Positions 47,316-59,489 of a stretch of 64,000 nt of DNA are shown piece after piece; the first letter of the stretch is position 1; each line of letters starts with the position of its first letter. Source of the DNA: Combretum micranthum (lineage: Eukaryota > Streptophyta > Magnoliopsida > Myrtales > Combretaceae); NCBI GenBank assembly GCA_024138025.1, contig JAMXBD010000057.1:2108001-2172000 (forward strand), in the 5' to 3' direction. Position numbers and translations under genes: made by a program. The notes under the pieces were generated by a model. It searched no databases. It was given only the letters and a program-made list of their open reading frames with translations, and was not told where the DNA came from.

Positions 47316-49288
47316 CAGTTACTCTTCATTTGATAAAAAAAAAAAAATCCCTCATTTTGTGTTGAACACTATTCGATAGAATCTACAATTTTTATGAGTA
47401 GGTGTCATATTTGATATGTGAACTCTATCAATTTATATAATTAATTATATAAAGTTTGTATATTTACTACCTATAAATTGTTTGAAATCATTTATAATAT
47501 CTAGATGAAATAGAAAATTACAAAAATTAGTAAAGTTTAGGTAACTAATTATAAAATTTGACAAAGTTTTAGGTAATTAATTGCAAAGAATGGACAAAAT
47601 TCAAGTACCAAATTGGATGACATCTTAAGGCAAAAAGACGGTGTGCAATGATTTTAAGGAACCTTATCCCCAACCCTCTTTAGAAATTCTACTTTTGTTT
47701 GATCATGGCTATAGGTCGCCCGATATATGACTTTGTTTGAATAAATGAATCCCCTCATGGAAAAAAAAAAACATAAAAACAAAATTTTTTAAGTAGTTAA
47801 TTATAAAAATAGGTAAAGTTTAAGTATCACTTACCTTGCACTGACCATACCCCTTTTATACTACCAACTAGTACGTATGTTAGGTGCATCTTGGACTTCC
47901 AAACTATATCCTTTCTCAAAACTCTCTGCCAAGTCACCATGTTGATCCACAAGCCTTTTAAGCTCTAATTTCCTCTGCACTCATTTTCGTGCAAACTCAT
48001 TTTATATATTCAACACCTTTGTATAGAGAAACAGCTAACTATTCTTATCATAGCCAAATGCTATAATAACCAGAATCATCTATTCTTGAATTGATATCCA
48101 TAACAAAACCACTAGAAATGACTAGTTATTATTACAAGTACAAGCTACAAAACCTAAGATCCTCTAACAACCAAAACCTTTAGTTACTCTATTCTCACTA
48201 TACTCTACTAACCAGCAAGATCAGCTTAAACAAAGATATAAAACAATATTTAACAATCCCACAAACAACTCAAGGCATAGCGACCATACATTTTTCTAAG
48301 AATCCACCTATACCAAAAATTTCCATTTTTCTTTTTTTTTACCATTATCCATCTACATATAAGAATTTTCACAAGCTCATAGGCGTATAACCAATCTCTG
48401 TATAGCCTACATAAAAAGCACAGGAGGGAATCCTTTATTTGTAAAAATAAGCAATAGTTATCATTCTCTAACTTAAGTACTACCGTGCATACATTGCTTT
48501 ATTCATACTATCTTGTATTTAACATGTCTTTTTTAAATTACTTCTTTACTTACAATAAAAGTAAATTACGATTAACTAGACTTCTCTCTAGACTAGTTGC
48601 CTTACTAAATATTCATCAATCCCTAACGTTAAAACCACTTGCAAATATACAACCTCAAAATCCCAACTACAATTTAATTGTCCCTACTCATAAGTTATTT
48701 TAAAAACTCATCACTTGAAGATGCATGAGAATAGATTAAGATATATTACAAATCTTCCACGATCTTCTCCACTAATATCTCTAGTCAATATTAAAGATCA
48801 AGTTAGGACACAATAGGATTTCTATCCACTAGTCTCCATCCAATATGTCAAGAAAAATTTAATGGGTATTACATACTACATGTTATATATACTTAATATG
48901 TAAATATTGATAAATCTTTAACAGATACAATGTGTAAAAGATATTAATAGTTTTAGAAATTACCCATTCCACTACTATGATGTGAGAATTTTATCCGTAG
49001 TTACATGTTGCATATATATAGAAATAGCTTATTAAAACAAGTGATTTTTTTTCTTTTTCCCATGTCACCTTGCTTTCAACCTCTAGCCCCTATCCCTTCA
49101 ACCATGCTCTATCGATCTTAGGTTCAAACTTGTCCTAAAATTATTTTGTTGGGACAATCCAAACTTAAAGGAAGAAAATGCACGCAATTTGGAAAGCTCC
49201 AAAAGCGCTGACAACAAAAGAGCAAATAATATAGTTTATCTCACACAATTTCAAAGCATTCATTTTCCCTAACAAGTTCCTAGGTATC
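47316..49288. other. AT-rich DNA with MITE-like words, no gene
   Basis: 47395-47640 carries repeated AAAGTTTAGGTAACTAATTATAAAA-type segments and TACCAAATTGGATG, the vocabulary of the 17.1 kb foldback. 47850-49288 contains no supported feature; the plus frame at 48485-48703 (72 codons) resembles nothing recognised. Confidence 0.4.
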
Positions 49289-49293
49289 CTCCA

Positions 49294-49955
49294 TGTTGTA
49301 AATACAAGCATGTAAAATTTACTTGAGGTGTGTTAAGCATTGCCTTTAAGGATAATTCATCCAGCACAATAAGAACAAAAAATAAAAAGGACATATCCCC
49401 TAGTAGAAAAATAAGTAGAGCAAAAACCTAGCAGATTTTAAAAATACAAAGAAGAAGAAAGCAGGAGTAGTAAAAAGTGTCGTTATTTTTTTATGATAAT
49501 AATATACGGATAAGATATGCATAACGAGTAGGAAAAATATCTATAATAGTTAGATAAGATAATGTAATGGGTGGATAAGAATTTTGAAAATGGTCGAATA
49601 ATAGGAGTAGTGGAGCACCTAATCCAGATATCGTGGTAACCAAATTTGAACTAGTCAAATTTGCTAGTTTAAAATACCATCTGAAAACTAATTAATAAAG
49701 ATGCTTGAAAATAATGATAAAGTGCTAGAATAAAATATTCCCTTGAACTAGGCTAAAAATATCACTACACGTATGAGGGGGGCAAAGGTAGGAATTTACA
49801 CTAGCACGGCCTAAGCATTGTGCAACCAAGCCCATACCTTTCCATTAATACTTTACAAGCCCATATGATGAAGTAAGATGATAAATAAAGACAAGGAACA
49901 TGCTCTAAGGAATTTAAGATATAGTGCTTTTGAAATACTACTACTATATACAACA
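49294..49955 (-). repeat. 3' LTR of copia element
   Basis: 662 bp, TGTTGTA...CAACA on the plus strand. It matches the right LTR except for about 125 bp (about 49520-49645) that the right copy lacks. The adjacent polypurine tract (minus strand ATAGGTAGGGGAT) is at 49956-49968. Confidence 0.9.
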
Positions 49956-50464
49956 ATCCCCTACCTATTTCAAAAGGACAAAAACAAAGAGATTAAAAAA
50001 TATTGGGTTTCATCATATGAGTATTATGCCTCAAATTTGGTGTCTTTAAAACTATGAACCAAAACCAGAAAAATGAGACATAAATTACAAAATAAATGGT
50101 GAAGCTTCATATTTCTATGAACCAAGAAATTTTACTATAAGCTAAAATGCTCACTAATCACATTATAATCTACAAATTTCTGCTATTCCCGCAGTTTTGT
50201 GCTATTAGGCCATATGTATGCCTGGTTATTCATGAGTGCTCTAGAGATTTTTCCATAAATCTCATAGAAGCACTTCTACTCCACACTCACATAGGTCATT
50301 TCATCAAGTGTATACTGCAGACTACACCAACTTTAAAGATATGGAATTTGATTAAGAGCTTAGATCACCTCACTTTCTTTACAATTTAGCACTACACACA
50401 CCATAGGAGGGAAAACATTTAATAGTGATGCACAAATCAACTAATGAATTGTTATTACCTATAT

Positions 50465-51390
50465 GAACCTATTTCATGGGATCTCCAATCACATAGGTTG
50501 GGTTACCATCATTGTTGATATCTTAACATAGCTTTAGTCTCATACCCCTTCGATGTTTCACTTATTGATTTTCTCCCCAAAGGTTTAGTCAGAGGATTGA
50601 TCAATTCACTTCTGACTTCACATAATCTATTAAGATAATTTCATCTTTTAGCAATTGCTTCACCACATCATGTCTCAATCGAACATGCCTATTCTTTCCA
50701 TTGAAGGTCTTATTCTAAGCAATAGATATTGCCACTTGACACTCACAATGCATAGACATAGTTTGTGTAGGTATTAAATATAATGGAATATTTGCTAAGG
50801 AATTTCTTAATCACTTAGCCTTATTACTAGCTAATTCTAGAGCAATAAACTCTGACTCTATAGTAAACTTAGCTATGATACTTTGTTTAGCTGATTTCCA
50901 TAAAATTGCACCACCACCAGGGATAAATACATAATCACTAATGGGTTTTGTCTCATCTAAATCAGAGATCCAATAGCATCATTATATCCTTCTAATACAG
51001 TGGGAAATCTACTATATATAATACCATAGGTCATGGTACCTATCAAATATTTCATCAGTCTAACTAATGCAGTCCAATGATCGTGACTAAGATTGTGCAT
51101 ACACCTTGCTCAATCTACACACAACATATGCTATGTCAGGTCTAGAAAAACTCATTAATTGCATCAAACCTCTAAGTCCATACTTGGACTAAGCAATAGT
51201 ATCACCTCTATTCTTCTTTAATTAAGTATTAGGGTCATAAGGGACACTCACAAGATTGACATCAAAGTGTCCAAACTTCTTAAGAAGTTTCTCAAAATAA
51301 TGTTCTTGTGGTGGTATGATACTGTCGTTCTTCCTTATGATTTTAATACCCAAAATAACACTTGCTTCACTATGTCTTTTATATCAAATT
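50465..51390 (-). pseudogene. Copia C-terminal RT and RNase H
   Basis: The minus strand starts near 51390 with an EASVILGIKIIR-type block, then HYFEKLLKKFGHFD, VSVPYDPN, a SRPDIAYVV-like block and the RNase H (YLVGTMTYGIIY, GYNDA region, VVVQFYGNQ). It ends in a NGNPTYVIGDPMK-like tail at about 50470. This is the normal end of a copia polyprotein. Many stops are present. The upstream half of RT, including the catalytic YVDD block, is missing. Confidence 0.85.
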
Positions 51391-51519
51391 TAGAAGCTAG
51401 GAAAGACTTTATTTAGATTCGGCACAAACTTTATATTTACGTATACTTGAATAATTGATTTAAGAAATTAACCTAAAAAATTGCATTTTCTTAATATATG
51501 GTAAGCTAACATGTTTTAA

Positions 51520-52090
51520 TCTACCATGTCATAAATCATAAGAATCAATCAAGCAAGTAGAAGAACTAGCATTTGCATTCATAACTTCATAAACATTAAG
51601 TACAAATAAACCATGACTATAATAGCCCTTACCAAAAAAATAGTATTTTTTTGTCATTACAACTTTATCAGACTTAAATGATACATTCGCTCCCACTTTT
51701 CCCAATAATGCTACACAAATCAAATTAGTTTAAATGTTGGGAACTTGCAGCATCTCATTTAGTGCGAATGTCTTACCAGATGTGAGCTTCAGAAAAACTT
51801 CTTCTTTCCTAAGAACTTAGGTAGTTCAAGAATCACCGAGATGAATAGATTTTTCTCATTCCTTAACTTTTGTATAGGTCACGAATGCATCTTTATTTGC
51901 ATAAATGTGCCTAGTAGTACTAGAGTCTATGACACATTCTCTCACACTGGTCACTATGTTCACAGCAATAATATCATCTTCTTAAACCAAATTAGTTTTT
52001 GATTTAGTAGGATTTTCATTTCTTCCATCCTCTTTCTACATTGAGGTACATGATGGCTAGGTTTGCCACATGTGAATTAATTGCCTCTCT
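51520..52090 (-). pseudogene. Copia gag zinc knuckle, protease and gag-pre-integrase remnant
   Basis: A zinc-knuckle remnant lies at about 52040-52080 (CGKPSHHVPQC; the first Cys position is lost to a stop). Further along, 51529-51723 carries a 64-codon open piece with VVMTKKYYFFGKGYYSHGLF and SSSTCLIDSYDL, the block that precedes integrase in copia elements. The integrase that should follow is absent and the sequence passes directly into RT near 51390. Protease residues between are too eroded to name. Confidence 0.82.
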
Positions 52091-53669
52091 TCTTAAATAT
52101 GGGATTATTGACTTTGGGCTTATGATCAGACTTCTTTTTGTACCTTTTGTATGGCTTGTGTTCCACCAAATTTACCTTACTTGCAATTTTCTTTCTTTTG
52201 GTAGCCTGGGATTCCTTTAAGTTGGTGTCCTTGATGATGATGTGAGTGATCTAGTCAACAAGCGAAAGAAATTTGTGCTTCTGCTTAAGTTGTTATTTGT
52301 AATCACTCCATAATTAAGGCATTTTTTCTATCAACAAGCCAATGATAAACTCCTCCTGTAGATAGGGATGTAACTAGGTAAGCCATTATAGGGATTTCGA
52401 CTCACCAAATTCATTAAAAATACTATAGGGTTTTAAGGTCGTATTTGGATATTTATTAAAAATCCTATAAGATTATAGGATCGAGTTTAGATAATACAAG
52501 AAACCTGATGGATGTTCGACAACTTGGTATTATAATTTAAGAAAATAAATAAATAAAAACATTATTAAACGGGCAAGGAGAAGAAAGAAGGCATGAAGAG
52601 CTACTATCTTTTTACCTCCTAATGATGTTTTTTTCTTTTATATCTACTAGACTGCCTACATATTTCATGACTTTTTATTAAATTTTCTCAAGTCGTGCTT
52701 GTTGTGTAGATTAATATTTTTTGTTTTATGTTATATTTTAGTTCCAACAGGAGTTTTAATTTAACCATATTTTTAAGATATTATACGATGACAAAAGTAA
52801 TATAATTATGTGTCTAAATGCTATATAATGAATGTGGTCTACAATATTTTCTATCAATTTCATATGCATCTTTTCATTCTTAAATATATATAGAAAACTT
52901 GAATTAGAAGCACCGACTTTTCTTAAATTTATTATTAAAATTTGAAAATAGATTTAAAAAAATAAGGTCATACAATTATAGGATCAGTTCCAAGTTCTAA
53001 ATCAAACATTGTAGGGCTTGGATATAACATGAAAACCCTACAAGGTTATAAGGTCAGGTTTAGTAGATCCTATAAGGTAGCAAATCAGTTTTAGATTCAT
53101 ATGATCCGTCCAAAACCCGACCCGGTTACTTCCCTACCTGTAGATTAATGTTTTCAAACTTGAGGTCTTCTATCAACTTGTGATACTCATTAATCTGCAC
53201 TTTAATATCTCTATCCTCGACCATCTCCTATTTGTAGTATTTTCCAATGACATAATTATTTCTCCACATCTTCAGCGGTGTACTTAGTGATCATGGAGTC
53301 CTGAATATCCTTTGCTTTTTTGTAAGAACAATAAACATCGAGCAACTCATTATATAGTACTTATGATAGTATGCCTACATACCTTATTTGTATGAGTCTA
53401 AAGCTCCATTTCTTTGGAGAATGAATCTGTAGGTTTAATACAAGTAAGAGTATATGCAAAATCATGTATATCTAAAATTTAGAAGATGTGTTCCTACCAT
53501 CTCTTAAATTTGTCTCCATTAAAGATGTCTATTTTTATATGTCTGGAAATAACTTAGCATAAGAAATCATGGGTAGTATGGGAATAGTGCCATTTAGAGT
53601 AGCCTTATGAGCAATAGCAGAAGCAACATTGATTGTAGGAGGCACAAAAGCAGACGAATCAAAGGCCAT
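52091..53669 (-). pseudogene. Copia gag (UBN2-type), split by a MITE
   Basis: The gag start codon is at 53669-53667 (minus); the first residues read MAFDSSAFVPPTI, a conserved gag N-terminus in this copia group. A DKFKRW-like block follows near 53515. At 53137-53144 the frame is cut by the hAT MITE and resumes at 52362 with EEFIIGLLIEKMP. A Lys-rich linker precedes the zinc knuckle. Gag packages the element RNA. Stops and frameshifts occur throughout. Confidence 0.83.
52363..53136. mobile_element. hAT-type MITE inside copia gag
   Basis: 774 bp with inverted ends TAGGGATGTAAC(TA)GGT and, from the right, TAGGGAAGTAACCGGGT. An exact 8-bp TSD CCTGTAGA is at 52355-52362 and 53137-53144. Subterminal words CCTATAA / TTATAGG are abundant. 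Noncoding. The gag frame is continuous once the MITE and one TSD are removed. Confidence 0.95.
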
Positions 53670-53683
53670 AATTATCCTTAAAT

Positions 53684-54219
53684 AGTTGTAAATATAGAGG
53701 TGTAAAATTTTCTTGAGGCATGCTAAGCACTATCCTTAACGATAATTCATTTGGCACAATAAGAGCACAAAATAAAAAGGAAGTATCCTTAAGCAAAATA
53801 CTAAGAAGAGTAAAAACCAAGAAGAAGAAAGCAAGAGTAGTAAAAAGTGTCGTCATTTTTTATGATAATAATATACGAAGAAAATATGTAGAAAGATATT
53901 TGAACTAGTCAAATTTGCTATTTTAAAATACCATCCTAAAATTAATTAATAATAATGCTCGAAAATAAAAATAAAATAAAAGTAATACAAAAATAAAATA
54001 TTTCCTTAAACCAAGCCAAGATTATTACTACGCACGCAAAGGGGTGCAAATCCAAGAATTTACACTAGCATGGCCTAAGCCCTCAGCGTGCGAACTCATA
54101 CATTTCCTTTAACTTCTTACAAGCCCATATAAAAAAGTAAGATAATAAACAAGAACATGGAATATACTCTAAGGAATATGGGACAAAGTCCTTTTGAAAT
54201 ACTATTATTACATACAACA
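53684..54219 (-). repeat. 5' LTR of copia element, internally deleted
   Basis: 536 bp, about 125 bp shorter than its partner because of one internal deletion. Its inner end reads AGTTGTAAATA instead of TGTTGTAAATA. The gag leader (GGATAATTATGGCC on minus) begins about 15 bases away and there is no initiator-tRNA-Met primer word between. Confidence 0.9.
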
Positions 54220-54224
54220 CTCCA

Positions 54225-54799
54225 CTCTGTTATTGCTCATTGTTAGATTGGTATCTATTGTATAGATATCAAATCTTCTAGTTTTTTGGAATATTTAAAT
54301 TTTATTTTATCCTATGAATAGGTAAAGCCTAAGATAAACATAGAAAATATATGAATCATTGAGATATTAAATAAAAGAATTTATTTTTGAAAGATGTGAT
54401 TTCTTTTTTCTTTTAAAGGGTAGTCTGAAGCCATCATAAAGATACAATGGGTTGTATCAGGTCATACAATTCAACTGTAGTATGAGATCATCATTAAATT
54501 TTTTATCGTGAGTATAAGTCTACTAAATTATCTTATCATTATTTTTCTTGATCCAACCCTCATCACTTAAAGAATCTCTAATGAAAGCAATTTAAAAAAT
54601 CTACAAAAATTCCCTTTATTAACTTATTTTCACTTTCACTATCTAACATCAATTTGAGCATAGACTAAGCAAGCATGAACCATCACTTGTGCAAACCACT
54701 GCTTACAATTGTCTTAGAGTTAATGATGGGTTGATAAATGCAAACCATCTTTATGAAAACCCAAACTACATTTTCATAATCTTTATTATTCTTGAATAG
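54225..54799. other. AT-rich flank, nothing recognised
   Basis: No coding similarity or repeat termini. This is the right flank of the copia insertion. Confidence 0.45.
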
Positions 54800-57190
54800 T
54801 TCTTATGTAAAGAAGTAAGAAACACAATTATGGGAATAGATTATTTTCATGTCCAAGATATTAATACAACTATGTCATGACAACGAAAATTTCAAGAAAA
54901 AAAAGGATAGGACCTAAATAAAAGGGACCTTTCACTACTAATCTAATTGAGATCATCTTCTTGCAAGTTTTCTACTGATTGAATAATAGAAATAATTCTT
55001 AGTTTAAGATACTTGTTGAAAATAATTACTTAGATAAGATCAAATTTAAAATAATTATTAACATATAGTATTGAAATCGCAACTTATAAATGGGATATGA
55101 AAATAAATATAAAATGCATACATATTGCGCCCTATAATCGTGATATAGTGTATATCGCAATGTTAAGATGCAGTATGCTTCAAATATTACAAAAAGAAGA
55201 TAGAAAACGAAAGACAAGAGAGAGAAGAGAAGGATAGAGGAGAGAAAGTGTGAGAGAGAGTTGGGTTTTAGGAAAGATAGAAAAAGTAAAAAAGAGCTAG
55301 GAGAGAGAAGAGAGAGGACAGAAGAGAGGGAGTGTGAGAGAGAGTTGGGTTTCAAGACACTAAGTAAAGAAGAGGAGAAGGGATAGAAAAAATTAGGTTG
55401 GGTTTTGTGCTTAGAGTAGAGAAAGGAGGAGAGAGAGAGTGTGTGTGTGTCGGATTTTGTGCATGAAATCAATGAATCTAGGAGAGAGATAAGAAAGAAG
55501 AGGTTCTACAAAGGAAAAGTTGGAAAAATTTCAAACCGAATATCACACTTTGAACCACCATACTAATATCGCAGTATTTAGATGCCACATTGGAACAGTA
55601 CTGACACATTATATCATGTTTCTTTCATGCGATTTTTATAGAAAAATTATATATCTAGTCTACTACAAACAATTTTACAATGGATTTTAGTAATTTTTTA
55701 GTTTGATCTTTATTTTGGTAATTTTATTTTTTTACACAAACAATAGACATGCTATTCACTCGAACAAGAGGATTTCTAGATATGAATTTTTATTATCTTT
55801 TACATGATTGGATTTAATTTCTTACTTATATAGGACTTGGTTTGATCGGCATATAGTTACAGGATAGCAAACATTTCAGTACCTCTTTTTTATTATTTCT
55901 TGATAGTCCATTTCTATTTCTGGTTGAATTTATTTTTTTTTAATAAATAGATAAAATTTGTAGTCAATATATGACTTAAGACAACTGCAATATTGAGTAC
56001 AAACTATTTTATGAGAAATTGGTGTGTCGTACTATTTCTAACTTAGTATTATGATTCCATCAAAAACTTCTTGCCGTGAATCTCACGAGAAATTTGTCAT
56101 GGTGTGATATTGGAATAACAAACTTAATTTCGTGAGAAGAAGTTACTGGTATATCTATACTTTTTGCCCAAGTTCATCATTTGTCACCCAAAAATAAAAA
56201 GTTTGAAAAGATCTTTAATTTATGAATGTTGATTTTATAAGTATATTCAACATAAGTATAATTCAAATAAACTTTCCCAATTTTTTTTTTGTATTTTTCC
56301 ATATTTTTCATATTATTCTGTAAAAACTTCTTCAGTTTCATTGTCAAGATCCAAACCTATCATCCTCCTATTAGGGTAAATATAGATGTTAATGTAATAA
56401 TATTTTAATAATTTAATTACAGGTATATATGAATTCAATGAAGACTATAGAAAATTTTATGGTTCGATCTTTTTTTCTTTTTTTTTATAGTTTTATTGAT
56501 TATTTAATGATTTATATTCATATATATCCAATCATAATTATACAATTGATATATCAATTATCATATTTATTTTAATAGTCAAATGACTAATTAAATGACC
56601 TCATGATAAAACCATAGAAGTTCCTATAATTTATTTATTTTCTCAATTTCTATCTCTTTCAGTCTTACATCATCAAGTCACAATGGAAAACAAAAAATAT
56701 TATTTCTTGCGAACAGTATACGGAAAAACTTGATCCTATATCATTAAAGTGAAAATATTTTGTTCTTAATTATACAAGTAAAGGAACAGGAAGAAGATAG
56801 AAAGCAGGTTGCCATAAGGAAAGTTCATATAATCAAAAGTTTCTTTAGGTGCGAAAATGTCTAGGGGAAATGCTGACTGGTGGTTGATTCTTTGTTATGT
56901 GCAGTTCAGCTCAAGCCGTGTGCTTCTGTTGTGGAGGAAACTTTTTATTGTTGAAAATTTTAAGGTAGAGATCCTCCTTAGTGGATAGCAGCACAATGCA
57001 ACTAACCCTACGCATAGCTATTGTTATATTATCGTTCAAGATATGGTCCTATTAGGCTTGATAAGAAAAGAAGCATACTTCGTAGGTTGTTTCATACTAA
57101 GTAATATCAAAGACAGGTGGGATATATATATATAATGATCTCAAAAGGATAACTGAGAGCTATTTGTTCTATCCAAATTGCATCCCCAAA
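54800..57190. repeat. Dispersed duplication, copy 2, interrupted by 1.7 kb
   Basis: 54800-54960 and 56690-57190 together match 46596-47315 in order. The intervening 54961-56689 has no counterpart in copy 1 and contains the purine-rich array and ATCGCA-type words, so it is probably an insertion. Termini of that insertion were not resolved. No protein is recognised. Confidence 0.7.
55200..55500. repeat. Purine-rich GAGAGA minisatellite-like array
   Basis: The plus strand is almost pure purine, with at least three repeats of a unit containing GTGTGAGAGAGAGTTGGGTTT followed by a purine stretch, spaced about 80-95 bp. The long minus-strand frame (55026-55472, Ser/Leu-rich) is produced by the CT repeats and should not be taken as a gene. 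Confidence 0.75.
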
Positions 57191-57689
57191 AGGCTACTTT
57201 TCTGCTTGATTTCTGTTTTTATGAGAAGTTAAACGTTAATTGATGGGAAAATCCCAGACTATAGTAGAAGAGATAATGTCAGATTTAGGATCAACAACGT
57301 GTCTATCAAACTTTTTAGAAAAATTCCCTAAACACAATAAAGATAATTCTTATTACAGAATAACCAATGCTAAATCACATGTTCAACATGCAACTTATGA
57401 TTTTTCTAAGAAGTCACTTTTTTAAAATGAAATTTAGCAAAAACTATACAATACTAAATCACATCTTAGAAATATGATTAACCTATTTCCTTAATGAATC
57501 GTATCTTACAAATGCAATTCACTTTACTTTATAATTATGTAGTGCATTAATGAATCACATTTCTAAGATGTGATAATGTATTAACACATGAGTCGCATCT
57601 TATATATACGACTCATATGTTAATAATAAAATCACGTCTATATTTATGTAATTTTTATTTAGGTGAGTCAATAAATATATAATTCCTTC
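57191..57689. repeat. ATCGTAT/TCGCAT-type repeat block
   Basis: Around 57440-57640 the words AATCACATCTTAGAAATATGATT, AATCGTATCTTACAAATGCAATTC and GAGTCGCATCTTATATATACGACTC recur, partly as inverted repeats. The plus frame at 57240-57425 (61 codons) is unrecognised. Confidence 0.5.
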
Positions 57690-58700
57690 ACATATTTACC
57701 ATATGAATTTTTATTAATTTTTTAATTAGTTAAGTTAACTTTGAGATTACTAATTTCAGTATCCAACAGAACTTTTTAAAGTTAGCAATATCACTTATGT
57801 TAAGTGTCAAATCCATCTAAAATTGAAAGAAATCATATGATTATCAACTTGTCCTAATAAAAATTGCATAAGTACAAATTACATTGAAATAATTATCAAA
57901 ATACCGATACAAAATCGCATTCAGTATATACGACTAATGCTTGTATACTAATCATATGTAGTACATGCAACTAATGTACAAATAGATGTGATTTAAGTAT
58001 TTGTACATAACTCACATGTATTGGATGCGATTCATGAAAGTATATGAGTCACATTTAGTACATGTGACTCATGTACAAATACATGAGTCAAGTCTATTAT
58101 GTGTAATTTAGCATCGGTGTATTGGTAATTATTTTTGTGTTATTTGTATTTGGGTAATTTTTTCCTTAAAAGTTTGTAAACACGTGTTTCACTCCAAATT
58201 CATCTACCCAGTTGGCTTTTTTAACTAATTATGTATTACCTTATGCCGTAACCGATTACTTTAATAAAGATTTTCTATATGGAATACATAGAAGTAATAG
58301 AAACAATATCTTGTAAGATAATGGAAGAGATAATGTGATATTTAGCATTTGGATTTTTATTAATATTTTAATTAGTTATCTATTTTAACTTTGAGATTAC
58401 TAATTTCAATATCCAACTAAACTTTTAGAGTCTGCAATATCACTTATTTTTAAGTGTTAATTTCATCTAAAATCGTCTGCTAAATTAGCTTTTTTTAACT
58501 AATTATAGACTATCAAAGATGATTTCTTGTTTACTGTAGCAACAAAAAAAAATTACACGAATATTAATTGGATAAAAAAGTTACATAAATACTAATACAA
58601 TATCACATTTAATACATGCCACACACATATCACCTATATCAAATGCGATACAGCAATGTAATGTAATTATTATATCCCATTTAATACATCTCTACTTTCC
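57690..58700. repeat. Two diverged direct copies of a repeat (about 650-bp spacing)
   Basis: 57690-57850 matches 58335-58490 through GAATTTTTATTAAT, TTTTAATTAGTTA, ACTTTGAGATTACTAATTTCA and AATATCACTTAT. After each copy comes a TACATAAATACTAATACAATATCACATTTA-like segment. The first copy holds a foldback element (57850-58170). Confidence 0.7.
57850..58170. mobile_element. Foldback element with ATCGCAT core
   Basis: The left arm (about 57860-57935: AATAATTATCAAAATACCGAT then AAAATCGCAT) is the reverse complement of the right arm (about 58100-58170: AGCATCGGTGTATTGGTAAT). The centre holds overlapping GTGACTCATGTAC / GTACATGTGACTC words. The same arm sequence recurs at 45.81, 46.20, 58.56 and 59.34 kb. 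Confidence 0.65.
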
Positions 58701-59489
58701 CCTTACCCAAAAGAAGAAGAAGAAGAAAACTAGGGAGCATCTGTCCTTTTGGCTGTTCCCCATCACAATCCTCTTCTTTCTTCTTTTGTTATTCTTCTTT
58801 ACTTTCAAAACCAAATAGGCAACAGATTTAGAGGAAAAGGCTATTAAGATTCCATTTCAGACATCCTGCTCCTAGCTTTCGGGGGAAGGTAGCTTTCTAT
58901 TCACAGGTTGGCCTAGCTGGCCTTTCGTCTACTATTTTGTAATCACACACTATTCACTTTTTATCATTTCTTTTTCCATCTTTATCTCTCAAGTGTTTCA
59001 AGGTCCAAGGTTATTTTAGAAGAATTTTGAAGCTGTTATCAGCAAGGGGTCGAAGATTCAACATTTTGGATATTAACATTACAAGATCCTGAACGAAGAG
59101 AGTTTTCAAGGTGAAAAAGAGTCATCTTTTCATCAATTTTTTTTCTTTTTTTTTTATGTTGTACCCCAATGTGGGTATCTTCTTTGATCAAAGTACCAGA
59201 TCTTTATTCTTATGGTAGAACATTTTCTGTTTAAGGTTTTTCATATCTTGTTGCTTTAGGTTTGTTATCCTCATCTCTTGATTTTCATGTTTTGGATGGT
59301 ATTCTACTTACTTCTTTCTAGCAATGACTGAAGTTTCTTACTCTTTAGGAACAAAAAAATTACAATAATCATGTCGCATTTATTATATGAAATATATCAG
59401 TGATGGTATTTTGATAATTTTCTTGTGTAATTAATATTTTAGTATTTTTTTTAATGAGGGTGACATGACTTTCACCCTGGACTAAGGCT
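58701..59489 (+). other. Possible 5' exon/UTR of a lost host gene
   Basis: 58701-59120 is less AT-rich, with CT-rich leader-like runs (CTTCTTTCTTCTTTTGTTATTC), and at about 59110 has a CAAG|GTGAAA site that could be a splice donor, followed by T-rich intron-like DNA. No coding frame is present before the CACTA element starts at 59490. It could equally be unrelated noncoding DNA. 59345-59455 is a TCGCAT-type arm. Confidence 0.3.

Larger units (their letters stand above)
49294..54219 (-). mobile_element. Ty1/copia LTR retrotransposon, near full structure but defective
   Basis: LTRs at 49294-49955 and 53684-54219 begin and end TGTTGTA / TACAACA. A perfect 5-bp TSD CTCCA flanks the element (49289-49293 and 54220-54224). 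On the minus strand the order is 5' LTR, gag, zinc knuckle, gag-pre-integrase, then directly the C-terminal RT and RNase H, a polypurine tract and the 3' LTR. Most of integrase and the N-terminal RT are deleted. A hAT MITE (52363-53136) sits in gag. The canonical primer site next to the 5' LTR is missing. Confidence 0.93.

Noticed and set aside
55026..55472. 148-codon minus-strand open frame, the longest in the window
   Set aside because: It is Ser/Leu-rich because it reads through CT repeats, has no domain and no promoter or splice context.
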